In this document: positions 1-8,912 of the stretch, piece after piece
Numbering within the stretch: position 1 is the stretch's first letter
Layout of the letters: every line of letters starts with the position of its first letter
NCBI GenBank assembly: GCA_030432695.1
Contig: JAUILN010000026.1
Span: 1-64,000, forward strand
Source of the DNA: a bacterium
Lineage (GTDB): Bacteria > Planctomycetota > UBA1135 > UBA2386
Direction: 5' to 3'
Length of the DNA: 64,000 bases
The notes under the pieces: model-generated
What the model was told of the DNA's origin: nothing
Database searches by the model: none
The model's input: the letters and a program-made list of their open reading frames with translations, nothing else
Translations under genes and position numbers: made by a program

Positions 1-2
1 GG

Positions 3-3000
3 CGCGCGCTGGCGCGCGCGGGGAACCAGATCCACACCGCAGAGCGGGGATCAGGAATCAGAAGCAGGCGGGCTCAGGAGCCGCGGGCGATGATCGGAAT
101 CCCGCGGATTCTGGTGATCGTCGACAGTGAGGAACGGGACCCACCCGAGCCGGTCGATCCCCTCGAGGCAGCATCTCTGAGCGAGTTCGCCGACCACGCC
201 GCCACGGCCTTGGAAACGATCGACGCCACGCATCGACAGGTGCTCGTCCTGCGCATCAAGCACGGTCTGTCGTCGGTGGAGATCGGCGAGGCATTGGGGC
301 GGTCGCCCGAGACGGTGCGCTCGCAGTTGGCGCGGGGGCTCGAGAAGCTGCGACGGTTGTTGCCGGCGGGGCATGCATTGCCGGCCTTGCTGGTGGCGGA
401 CCTGGCGGTCGGCGGGCAGGCGGCGTCGGCGACGGTGAATCTCGCGGCGCTGCGGGAGGCATTGGTCGTGGAATGGTCGCTGGCAGCATCCGTAACTCCG
501 GCCGGAATGGCGACGGGTGCCGGAGCAGCGGCGACCAAGTCGGCCGTTGGCCTCGTGGCTTTGGCGATCGTCGGGCTCGCTGCGTGGTGGCTGACGCCCA
601 TGCAGGTCGGGTCTCCATCGAGCGCCACGATGGCTACGGTGCCCGCGGCCACCCGGACGAACCGAAGCTCCCCGGTTTCCGAAGCCGGCGCATCCAACCG
701 AACATCGATCGGAGGCAGAACTCTCGACCCGACCCAAGAGCTTCCGGCGGTCAGGGACGGCGTCACCGTGGAGGGCCGCTGCGTCGACGCTTCCGGAGAT
801 CCTCTCGCCGGCGTCGAGGTCCGCGTCCTCCTGCAACGCAATCCCGACCTGGAACAGTTGGCGCAGGTGGAGCTTCGCGAGGATCTGCCCGCGTGGCGCC
901 AGCCCGACCCGTTCATCACCGAAGCAGACGGCCGCTTCGCGTTCTCGCTCGTTCCCCGGCCGGCCCACAAGGTCCATGTGATCGCGTCGGCCCGCGGCCG
1001 CGTCAGCGCAAACCGCTGGACCACGCTCCTCACGCGAGGGAGCAAGCACGCCTTGGGTGACTTCCAGATGCCCGAAGGCTGCCTGCTCCGCGGTCGAGTC
1101 ATCGACCTCGGTGGTGACCCAGTCGGCGGATTGTCCCTCGGTCTCCACTGGCACGGCGCGGGCTGGCCGTTCAGCGCCGAAACGCGCACCGACGGCACCT
1201 TCGAACTCGAATCCCCTGCTCCGCCGGGGACCTACACGCTCTGGTGTCACGAGCCCCTGCGCGAGCACACCGCCACGCTTCCGGACCGGCTCGAGCACAG
1301 CGTAGTGCTCACGGTCGACAGGGAGCCGGTCGCACAGACCATCGAGGGGCTCGTGACGGATCGCAACGGCACGCCACTCGCCGACCGGAAGATCCGGGCG
1401 CGGAACGAGGCACAGAAATGGACCGCGCGAACGTCCGATACGGGCCGGTTCCGACTCCTGCGTCGCGGCGACGAGCCACAGGATCCGGTCGAAGTGGCGC
1501 TCGAACTCGAGTTCGGCAACCTGCCACACGGGTCCCCGATCGCATGGGGCACCAAGGACCTGCACCTCGCCTTCGAGACCGGACAGGTCGTCGAGGTGCT
1601 GGCGATCGACGGCGCGACCGGATCCCCGATCGAGCACTTCGGCGTCCGCCTGGTTCCGACGAATGGCGCGGGCGTCGCACACAACGACTCACGTCGACTC
1701 CGCGTCGCCGGCTCGCACGCCAATGGACTCGCGCGCTTGGAGAGCGTACCGCCCGGTTCCTACATGCTGTCGATCGAGACGCGCGACCCGCGGTATGCGC
1801 CGACCCCCTATCGCTCGGTGCACGTGGGCAATCACGACCCGGCAGTCACCCGCATCGAGGTCTGGCCGCCGACTGCGTTGCTCTGTGAGGTTCGATGCGC
1901 AGGTGCACCGTGCGTGGGTTCTCGCATCGAGGCCCTGCAGATGACGGGCGACCCCGCGGGAAGCGAGCCCACCACGGTGTCCTCACGAACCCTCCCGACC
2001 TTCGGCGGTGGGCGCCATCGACGCGGCGTGGTCCTCGCCGAGGGATTCACGGACGCCGACGGCAAGGCCCGCCTCTCCGTCCCGCGAGGTGCCCGCTTCG
2101 CGCTGCGCGTGACCGGCCAGCATGCACCGGCCTTCCGGGACGACCTCGTGTCGGAAGCCCCCCAACCGATCCGATTCGAGGTCCGCCCCGCGCCCACGGT
2201 CTCGGTCCAGATCGTCCCCTGGCCCCTTCCCGAACGACTCGCCGGTCTGCAGATCGGACCGGCCAAGGTGACGGAGCGCGGCTTCTCGCGCCGACACCAC
2301 CCGGTGGAACACGACGAGTCCGGACGGTTCGAGATCGGCGGACTCGTGGCCGCGGACGAGCGCATCGACATTCCACTGAAGCTCGAATCCTCGGGAGCTT
2401 CGCTGCAGGACTCGTGGCAGTTCGAGGTCGAGGAAATGCGCGCCGCGGATCGAACGGAAGCGGCCCTCGACGTCCGACCCTGGTTACCCACCGTATGTGC
2501 CCTCCGCGTGCTCGTGGACGGACGCGCGGCATCGGGCGTTGCGATCACCCTCCAACCACAGACGCCGCGGCGCGGCTGGCTGCCGACAGCGAAGGCTGAG
2601 ACGGACTCCGAGGGATGGGTTCGACTGCAGTTCCCGCCCGGCGAGGCGCGCGGGGTCGTCGAGATTCCAAGGGCTCGGTGGAACCACGTCTTCGGACCGA
2701 TCCAGGTTCACGAGGGGATGGACCAACGCACCCTCGAGTTCCACCTCGGTGACGTTCGCCTGCGCGCACTCTCCTCCGACGGCACCACGCCCATCGAGGG
2801 CCTCGAGATCGTGTTCGAGGAGGACCGCGCGATGCACCCGCTGAAGCCCACCACCGCCAATGGCACGATCGACCTCGGCCCCATGCCCTGCGGCCCGCTC
2901 GCCCTCCGCATCTGGCCGAAGCCGCTCCTCGACCCCGCCGCGCGCCGAGCCCTCCACGCCGACGGCGTCGATCCAGCCTCGCGCCTCATTCCCCTGCCGG

Positions 3001-3068
3001 TCCAAGAGATCCGACCGGGTCCGCAGACCGTCGACCTCGTGATCCCGGCCGCGGCTGGCTACGAGTAG
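3..3068 (+). CDS. Sigma factor-transmembrane-carboxypeptidase-regulatory-like fusion, 5' end outside window
   Basis: The reading frame is open to the left edge, so the N-terminus (expected sigma region 2) is missing; the first in-window ATG is at 90. Numbering from that ATG, residues about 39-93 form a sigma-70 region 4 helix-turn-helix (VEIGEALGRSPETVRSQLAR), residues about 150-169 are a hydrophobic helix, and the remaining 800 residues are beta-rich modules resembling carboxypeptidase regulatory / Cna-B folds (VEGRCVDASGDPLAGVEV, RGRVIDLGGDPVGG, EGLVTDRNGTPLADRKIRA). The inferred topology is a cytoplasmic sigma factor tethered to the membrane with an exported sensor. Such sigma fusions are known in Planctomycetes; the signal is unknown. 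It shares its architecture with the protein at 41517-44573 but not its sequence. No anti-sigma gene is visible beside it. Confidence 0.8.
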   Translation, partial: RALARAGNQIHTAERGSGIRSRRAQEPRAMIGIPRILVIVDSEERDPPEPVDPLEAASLSEFADHAATALETIDATHRQVLVLRIKHGLSSVEIGEALGRSPETVRSQLARGLEKLRRLLPAGHALPALLVADLAVGGQAASATVNLAALREALVVEWSLAASVTPAGMATGAGAAATKSAVGLVALAIVGLAAWWLTPMQVGSPSSATMATVPAATRTNRSSPVSEAGASNRTSIGGRTLDPTQELPAVRDGVTVEGRCVDASGDPLAGVEVRVLLQRNPDLEQLAQVELREDLPAWRQPDPFITEADGRFAFSLVPRPAHKVHVIASARGRVSANRWTTLLTRGSKHALGDFQMPEGCLLRGRVIDLGGDPVGGLSLGLHWHGAGWPFSAETRTDGTFELESPAPPGTYTLWCHEPLREHTATLPDRLEHSVVLTVDREPVAQTIEGLVTDRNGTPLADRKIRARNEAQKWTARTSDTGRFRLLRRGDEPQDPVEVALELEFGNLPHGSPIAWGTKDLHLAFETGQVVEVLAIDGATGSPIEHFGVRLVPTNGAGVAHNDSRRLRVAGSHANGLARLESVPPGSYMLSIETRDPRYAPTPYRSVHVGNHDPAVTRIEVWPPTALLCEVRCAGAPCVGSRIEALQMTGDPAGSEPTTVSSRTLPTFGGGRHRRGVVLAEGFTDADGKARLSVPRGARFALRVTGQHAPAFRDDLVSEAPQPIRFEVRPAPTVSVQIVPWPLPERLAGLQIGPAKVTERGFSRRHHPVEHDESGRFEIGGLVAADERIDIPLKLESSGASLQDSWQFEVEEMRAADRTEAALDVRPWLPTVCALRVLVDGRAASGVAITLQPQTPRRGWLPTAKAETDSEGWVRLQFPPGEARGVVEIPRARWNHVFGPIQVHEGMDQRTLEFHLGDVRLRALSSDGTTPIEGLEIVFEEDRAMHPLKPTTANGTIDLGPMPCGPLALRIWPKPLLDPAARRALHADGVDPASRLIPLPVQEIRPGPQTVDLVIPAAAGYE

Positions 3069-3139
3069 CGCCACCCGAACGCCGATCGGCCAGGAAATGC
3101 TGGCAGCCCGGAGCCCCAGACAGCGCCGAGGAGCGGAGC

Positions 3140-4924
3140 ATGAACACTCCGACAAGACCTCGCCGTGCCTCGTGGCTCGCCGCTGCGCTCCTGGGGACGC
3201 TCGCGGCCTGCTCGTCACCCTCTGACCCCGCCGACCGCGCGATCATTCCCAGCCGGCCGGTGGCGGACGGCGACGGGCCGCCCGCCCCGCTCGGCGCCTA
3301 CTCCCGCCAGACCTCCACCGAGATCCCCGCCGCCCAAGCGTGGTTCGACCGTGGCCTGCTGTGGACCTACGGCTTCAACCACGCGGAGGCGGTGCGCTGC
3401 TTCCAACGGGCGCAGGAACTAGACCCGGGCTTTGCGATGGCGCACTGGGGAGAGGCCCTCGCGCTCGGCCCCAACATCAACGCGCCGATGGAGGACCCTG
3501 CGGTCGCGGCGCAGGCCTACGCCGCGAGCAGGAAGGCGCTCGATCTGTCTGCCGACGCGCTGCCGGTCGAGCGCACTCTGATCGTCGCGCTGCAGAGCCG
3601 TTATGCGGACCACCGGGCGCGCCCGATGAGCGCCGAGTTTCGGAAGGACCTCGACGCGGCCTACGCCACCGCGATGGCCGAGGCATGGCACGCACATCCG
3701 AGCGACCCCGAAGTCGGGACGCTCTACGCAGACGCGCTGATGAACCAGCGGCCGTGGGATTACTGGACCTCGAAGTTCTGGGAGGCGGACGGGCAGCCCA
3801 AGGAAGGCATGCAGCAGGCGCTCGACACGTTGCGCAAGGTCGTCGCCGACCATCCGCGACACCCCGGCGCGCACCACATGCGCATCCATCTCTGCGAGGC
3901 GTCGCCCTTCGTCGCCGAAGCGGTTGAGTCGGCCGACGCACTCGCGGGTCTGGTCCCGGGCTCCGGCCACCTGGTGCACATGCCGTCGCACGCCTGGATC
4001 CGGGTCGGTCGCTATCGTGACGCCGAACGGGTCAACCTCGAAGCGGTGCAGCTCGACCGGAACTACTTCGCGAAGGCCGGACCGCAAGGTCTCTACGAGT
4101 TCTACCAGGCGCACAACAGCCACTTCCTCGCTTGGGCAGCGATGTATGGCGGTCGCTACCAGGCGGCGCGCGACGCGGCCCGGGCGCTGGTCGCGGACCT
4201 TCCGCAGGTCGTCCTCGTCGACTACGCGGTGTTCGCCGACGGCTTCCTGCCGGTCGAGCTGCACGTGCTGGTGCGCTTCGGCAAGTGGGCCGAGATCCTC
4301 GCGTTCGACGAGTTCCACGCGCGTTACCCGTTCAGCCGCGCGATGCGTGCCTATGCGCGCGGTATCGCGTTCGCGGCGACCGGAGAAACCGCAGCGGCGC
4401 GCGTCGAGCAGGAGCGCTTCGAGGAACTCGCCGACCTCGTGCCGGCAGACGCGATGATCTTCTACAACCGCGCGCACGACGTGTTGGCGATCGGTCGCGC
4501 GATGCTCGCAGGCGAGATCAGCTACCGCGAAGGCGATCATGACCGGGCCTGGAGCAGCCTGCGTTCGGCAGCGGCGGCCGAGGACGCGCTGAGCTACGAC
4601 GAGCCGAGCCCATGGATGATGCCGGTGCGGCATGCGCTCGGCGCGCTGAGCCTGGAGCAGGATCTCGTCGAGCAAGCCGAACAGGCCTACCGCGAAGATC
4701 TGGTGCGCCATCCCGAGAACGGCTGGGCGCTGCACGGTCTCGCCGAGTGTGCGAGGAAGCGTGGCGACGAGGCCGCCGCGAAGGCTCTGACTGCACGCTT
4801 CGACGCCGCCTGGCAGCACGCCGACACTCCGCTGAGCAATGGCTCGTGCTTCTGCCGCGGACTCGTCGGTGCGGAGATGGGGAGCTGCTGCGAGGGCAGC
4901 GCGAAGGTCGCTACGGGCGACTGA
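3140..4924 (+). CDS. TPR-containing lipoprotein
   Basis: A 594-residue protein with an N-terminal lipoprotein signal (LLGTLAACS, Cys about residue 23), so probably anchored on the outside of the cytoplasmic membrane. The body is alpha-helical with TPR-like units (AQAWFDRGLLWTYGFNHAEA; AEQAYREDLVRHPENGWALH). Histidine-rich patches (HPRHPGAHHMRIHLCEA and VHMPSHAWIRVGRY) and a Cys-rich C-terminus (CFCRGL ... CC) might bind metal, which is inference. The start is supported by GAGGAG at 3128-3133, six bases before ATG. It matches the general pattern of conserved TPR lipoproteins with no assigned reaction. It follows the sigma fusion by 71 bases on the same strand. Confidence 0.85.
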   Translation: MNTPTRPRRASWLAAALLGTLAACSSPSDPADRAIIPSRPVADGDGPPAPLGAYSRQTSTEIPAAQAWFDRGLLWTYGFNHAEAVRCFQRAQELDPGFAMAHWGEALALGPNINAPMEDPAVAAQAYAASRKALDLSADALPVERTLIVALQSRYADHRARPMSAEFRKDLDAAYATAMAEAWHAHPSDPEVGTLYADALMNQRPWDYWTSKFWEADGQPKEGMQQALDTLRKVVADHPRHPGAHHMRIHLCEASPFVAEAVESADALAGLVPGSGHLVHMPSHAWIRVGRYRDAERVNLEAVQLDRNYFAKAGPQGLYEFYQAHNSHFLAWAAMYGGRYQAARDAARALVADLPQVVLVDYAVFADGFLPVELHVLVRFGKWAEILAFDEFHARYPFSRAMRAYARGIAFAATGETAAARVEQERFEELADLVPADAMIFYNRAHDVLAIGRAMLAGEISYREGDHDRAWSSLRSAAAAEDALSYDEPSPWMMPVRHALGALSLEQDLVEQAEQAYREDLVRHPENGWALHGLAECARKRGDEAAAKALTARFDAAWQHADTPLSNGSCFCRGLVGAEMGSCCEGSAKVATGD

Positions 4925-5022
4925 CGCAGTCGTGGTTTCTCGCGCGCGGCGTGGCACCCGAGCCACGCCCGCAGCGCGGAGCGGGTCGAACCGAGGAACA
5001 CTCGGCCAAGGAGACCCCTCAG

Positions 5023-7263
5023 ATGAGAACCACGATCTTCGCGAGCGCAGCGCTCGCCCTCACTCCCCTGCTGGTCGCTCAGGACCAGCTTCCCGCCGGC
5101 GACCTGCGGGTGCCGGTGCACACCGCCGCAGCCGATCCGGCCGGCGGCGCCTACGGCCTCTGGGCCATGGGCCCGACCTTCAAGGCCGCGTTCCACGACG
5201 GCTTCCGCTTCGTGCCGCTGCTCGGTCGCGACGCGCCGCACAACCTGCCGATCCATTGGCGCACCGCAGCGGTGACCTGCGGCGCCGAGGATCTGCTCGG
5301 CAGTTCGCGCGCGACCTCACACACCGACTGGCGCGTCGAGATGCGCAGCGGCGCGGTGGTCGAAGCCTATGACGTCCGCGAGGACGGCGTCGAACAGACC
5401 TTCACCATCGACGCGTTGCCCGACCGCCGCGGCCCCTTGGTGGTCACGGCGAGCCTGGAGACCCCGCTCGCAGCCACCGAGCAGGCTCCGCGCCACGGTG
5501 CACTGACCTTCGTCGACCACGCCGGACGGGCCATCCTCGAGTATGGCGCCGGTGTCGCGTTCGACGCGGTCGGTCGCCGTGTCGACGTCCGGACCGCCTA
5601 CGAGGGCGGCCTCGTGCACCTGATCGTCGACGAGTCGTTCGTCGCCGAGGCGGTCCTGCCGATCACGATCGACCCGCTGGTGCGCACGGTGATCGCCGAC
5701 TCGAGTTCGCTCGACTTCGAGTTCACCGACGTGGTCCGAGACGACGAGACCGACGAGCTGTTCTACGTCTACAGCGTCGCCGCCTCGGCCGGCGACCTCG
5801 ACCAGTTCGGCTGGATCTCCAACGACGACCTGAACGGCGCGACGCGCGTGTTCACCGACATCACCGATACCTGGAGTGCGACCCACGGACGCATCACCTT
5901 CGTGGGCGGCGCGGACCGCTACGCGATGGCGATGCAGCGCCAGTTCCCGGTCAGCAACACGGTGCTGGTGCGGGCCTACCTCCACGACAAGGGCGCTCGC
6001 TCGGTCAACTCCGGCCGCACGCTGTTCATCACCCCGCCGAGCGGGATCCACCTGTTCGAGCCGGCGATCGGCGGCGTGCACGGCGGGCGTTCCGGCACCA
6101 CGGCGCTGCTGACCTACCGGCGCGAGGACTCCACCTTCCCTGCCAACACGAACTTCTCGCGGGTCCGTGCCGCGATGGTCGATTGCACGGCCCGCACGCT
6201 CGGCAACGAGTTCGGGATCGGCGGCGATGGCACCACTATCGATGCCGAGGCGCCGAGCGTGAACCGGCTGACCGGTGGTGGGAACGAGCCCTGGGTCGTG
6301 ACCTGGCAGGAGCACGGCAATGCCAGTGGTCCGTGGAGGCTCCTGGCGCGACAGGTCTTCCCCGACGGATCGGTGACCACCCACCTGACCCTCGACACGT
6401 CGTTCGCCACCCACGCGGTGCGCGGCAAGGTCGACGGCGCCTTCGGTCGCTACATGGCCGCCTGGGTCGTGCAGCCCAACAGCGGCACCAAGCGCAACTC
6501 GTCGTTCGGGTTCCGCATCGACGCGCGGCGCTTCGAATGGCCGGCCAACGGCACGCCGACGCGCCACGCCACCGTCGCCATCGCCGAGCACCCGACGCTG
6601 CAGAACCTCCAGCTCGATGCGGGCCACCCGATCGCCTACGACACCGACACCGACTCGCACTGGATGGTCGCGTGGGCCGAGCGGAACCAGGGCGTGTTCG
6701 CCGCCCGCATCGGCTTCGACGGCCAGGCGAGTGAACGGGCCACGCTGCGCCAGCGGGCCGCCGAACGCATCGACCATCCCAGCGTCTGCTACGACGACGA
6801 TGCCGAACGCTTCGTCGCGTCCTACATCAGCCGCGACAGCCTGGCCCGCGTGCGCATCGCCGAGATCGCGCCGCTGGCGGCCTCCCAGTCGAACTTCGGC
6901 CCGCGCTGCCCGGCTCGCCTCGATCTGCAGAACAACGGCGACGACCTGCCACTCGCGGGCTCCGAGTTCACCGAACTGGTCGTCGGCGGCGCGCCCGCCA
7001 ACGTCCCGGTGTTCGTGGTTGCCAGTGGAGCACGCGCCCCGACCGGGATCCCGCTGCCGTCGAGCCCGGCCGGCTGCCTGCTGATGCTCGACCCCGCGAC
7101 GATCCTCGGCACCGTGGCCCAGGGCACGACCAGCAACTCCGGCACCTTCCTGGTCGACACTCCATTGCCGTCGTCGGTCGAAGGCACCCTGTTCCTCCAG
7201 GCGATCCTGCTGTCCGGCAACGACCTGCTATCGAGCGAAGGCCTCGAGCTGGTCATCCGCTGA
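5023..7263 (+). CDS. Exported beta-rich protein with planctomycete-type C-terminal module
   Basis: I chose the ATG at 5023 because AAGGAG lies at 5008-5013 and the product begins with a clear signal peptide (MRTTIFASAALALTPLLVAQ); the same frame is open upstream to 4612 but that part overlaps the previous gene. The 746-residue product is beta-rich. The C-terminal 120 residues, from FGPRCPARLDLQNNGDD to the end, look like a small beta-sandwich module (VPVFVVASGARAPTGIPL, GCLLMLDPATILG, LFLQAILLSGNDLLSSEG) that recurs at the end of other exported proteins here. No catalytic motif was recognised; function unknown. Confidence 0.8.
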   Translation: MRTTIFASAALALTPLLVAQDQLPAGDLRVPVHTAAADPAGGAYGLWAMGPTFKAAFHDGFRFVPLLGRDAPHNLPIHWRTAAVTCGAEDLLGSSRATSHTDWRVEMRSGAVVEAYDVREDGVEQTFTIDALPDRRGPLVVTASLETPLAATEQAPRHGALTFVDHAGRAILEYGAGVAFDAVGRRVDVRTAYEGGLVHLIVDESFVAEAVLPITIDPLVRTVIADSSSLDFEFTDVVRDDETDELFYVYSVAASAGDLDQFGWISNDDLNGATRVFTDITDTWSATHGRITFVGGADRYAMAMQRQFPVSNTVLVRAYLHDKGARSVNSGRTLFITPPSGIHLFEPAIGGVHGGRSGTTALLTYRREDSTFPANTNFSRVRAAMVDCTARTLGNEFGIGGDGTTIDAEAPSVNRLTGGGNEPWVVTWQEHGNASGPWRLLARQVFPDGSVTTHLTLDTSFATHAVRGKVDGAFGRYMAAWVVQPNSGTKRNSSFGFRIDARRFEWPANGTPTRHATVAIAEHPTLQNLQLDAGHPIAYDTDTDSHWMVAWAERNQGVFAARIGFDGQASERATLRQRAAERIDHPSVCYDDDAERFVASYISRDSLARVRIAEIAPLAASQSNFGPRCPARLDLQNNGDDLPLAGSEFTELVVGGAPANVPVFVVASGARAPTGIPLPSSPAGCLLMLDPATILGTVAQGTTSNSGTFLVDTPLPSSVEGTLFLQAILLSGNDLLSSEGLELVIR

Positions 7264-7273
7264 AGCACCCCCA

Positions 7274-7353
7274 AAGTCTGTCGTAGTTGGTGCCAGGCAC
7301 GAACCGCGACAGACTTCGTGTCGCGTACGGTGCCTGGCACCAACTGCGACAGA
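7274..7353. repeat. REP-like palindrome doublet
   Basis: Two adjacent palindromic units lie between the genes ending at 7263 and starting at 7433. Unit one is a 43-base imperfect inverted repeat (7274-7316) with arms AAGTCTGTCG / CGACAGACTT and core GTGCC-A-GGCAC. Unit two has core GTGCC-T-GGCAC at 7331-7340 and a degenerate left arm. By my count the 80 bases match the doublet at 54914-54993 with seven mismatches. Confidence 0.85.
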
Positions 7354-7432
7354 CTTCGTTCGCAGATCCTCTGGCACATCGCGAAGGCGCGCGGCGCGGA
7401 GGGGTCGTTCCACGACGGAACGGAGACCCCTC

Positions 7433-8830
7433 ATGACGACGAACCTTCGCAAGACGATCTTCTCGCTGGCCACCGCGATGGTGGCCACGACACTCGCAGG
7501 CCCTACTCCCGCGCAGGAGTGGTTCGGTGAGCTGCCCCAGCAGTCGCCCGCCGCGCGCCGCTTCCACGGCATGGCATTCGACGCCGCCCGCAGCACGACC
7601 GTGCTGTTCGGCGGCATCGACGAGCGCGCCGACCAGGTGTTCGCGGATACCTGGACCTTCGACGGCACGCGCTGGACCCAGCTCGCGACGCCGCACTCGC
7701 CCGACCCACGGGCACGCTTCGGCAGCTGCTACGACGCGCAGCGCGCCCGCGTGCTGGTGTTCGGCGGCCGCGACGCGCAGGGCAACCCACTCGCCGACAC
7801 CTGGTCGTTCGACGGCCGGGACTGGCATCGCATCGACACGCCCCACGCCCCCACCGCCCGCGACTCGGTCGCCCTCGCCTACGACGCCGGGCGCGACCAG
7901 GTCGTCCTGTTCGGCGGCCGCGACGCCGACGGGCTCGCCCTCGACGACACCTGGACGTTCGACGGAACGGACTGGACACGGGTGCTCACCCCGACCGCCC
8001 CCACCGCCCGCCACGGCCACGTCGCGACCTGGCTGCGCCCGGCCCACCGCGTGATGCTGTTCGGTGGTTTCACGCCCAGCGCCAGTCGCTACGCCAACGA
8101 TCTGTGGTTGTTCGACGGACTCACGTGGACCGAGCACCGGACCGACGCGCTGCCGACACCGATGATCTTCCCGAGCCTCAGCTTCAACTCCGACCACGAC
8201 GTGGCGGTGCTGACCGGGAGCAGCGGGGCCGCCGGCGACAAGCTCCGCACCTTCGCCTTCCACGGTGTCCAGTGGCACAGCGGGCCGGAGCCCATCGACG
8301 TCCTGTTCGGTCGCCAGGGCCACGCCACCGCCTACGACGCGAGCCGCGGCTCGCTGGTGCTGTTCGGTGGCGCTTCGATCGGCTTCGGCGGCGCGATCCC
8401 GCGCGACGACACCTTCGAGCTGTCGACGCAGGCCTCGGTGCAACCGTTCGGCTCGGGCTGCATCGCGACGGCAGAACGCCTGCAGCTCGACACGTTCCCG
8501 GGCTTCGACCGACCGGTGGTCGGGGAACACATCGGCTTCCGGGCCGGCCCCCTGCCCGCCGATACCCCGTGCCTGCTGGCCATCGGCCTCAGCCGCACGT
8601 CGTTCGCCGGGACGTCTCTGCCGCTCGAACTCGACGTTCTCGGACTGCCCGGCTGCGTGCTGCTCGTGAGCCTCGAAGACACGCTGCCCATGGGGATCAG
8701 CCAGGGCGAAGGCCTGCGCGGGTTCGACCTGCCGCGGGACTCCCGACTCCTGGGCAGCGAGCTGTTCCTCCAAGCACTGGTGCCGGGCGTCGCCACCTCG
8801 AACGGCCTGCACGTCCGGATCGGCAACTGA
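7433..8830 (+). CDS. Exported kelch-repeat beta-propeller protein
   Basis: A 465-residue protein with a signal peptide (MTTNLRKTIFSLATAMVATT then ..TPAQE) and at least five kelch-type repeats of about 55 residues with the core V-L-F-G-G followed by D-T-W-x-F-D-G-x-x-W (VLFGGIDERADQVFADTWTF; VLVFGGRDAQGNPLADTWSF; VVLFGGRDADGLALDDTWTF; VMLFGGFTP; LVLFGGASIG). Kelch repeats build beta-propellers used for binding. The last 120 residues (FGSGCIATAERLQLDTFPG ... LHVRIGN) are the same kind of C-terminal module as in the protein ending at 7263. GGAGACCCC at 7422-7430 precedes the ATG closely. Confidence 0.85.
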   Translation: MTTNLRKTIFSLATAMVATTLAGPTPAQEWFGELPQQSPAARRFHGMAFDAARSTTVLFGGIDERADQVFADTWTFDGTRWTQLATPHSPDPRARFGSCYDAQRARVLVFGGRDAQGNPLADTWSFDGRDWHRIDTPHAPTARDSVALAYDAGRDQVVLFGGRDADGLALDDTWTFDGTDWTRVLTPTAPTARHGHVATWLRPAHRVMLFGGFTPSASRYANDLWLFDGLTWTEHRTDALPTPMIFPSLSFNSDHDVAVLTGSSGAAGDKLRTFAFHGVQWHSGPEPIDVLFGRQGHATAYDASRGSLVLFGGASIGFGGAIPRDDTFELSTQASVQPFGSGCIATAERLQLDTFPGFDRPVVGEHIGFRAGPLPADTPCLLAIGLSRTSFAGTSLPLELDVLGLPGCVLLVSLEDTLPMGISQGEGLRGFDLPRDSRLLGSELFLQALVPGVATSNGLHVRIGN

Positions 8831-8912
8831 CCGATCCGACCGCGCGCGAGACCGGCGCGAAATGCCGACGGCTTGGCGCAGCCTTGATCGGGAGGCGGAG
8901 CATGCTCGCACC

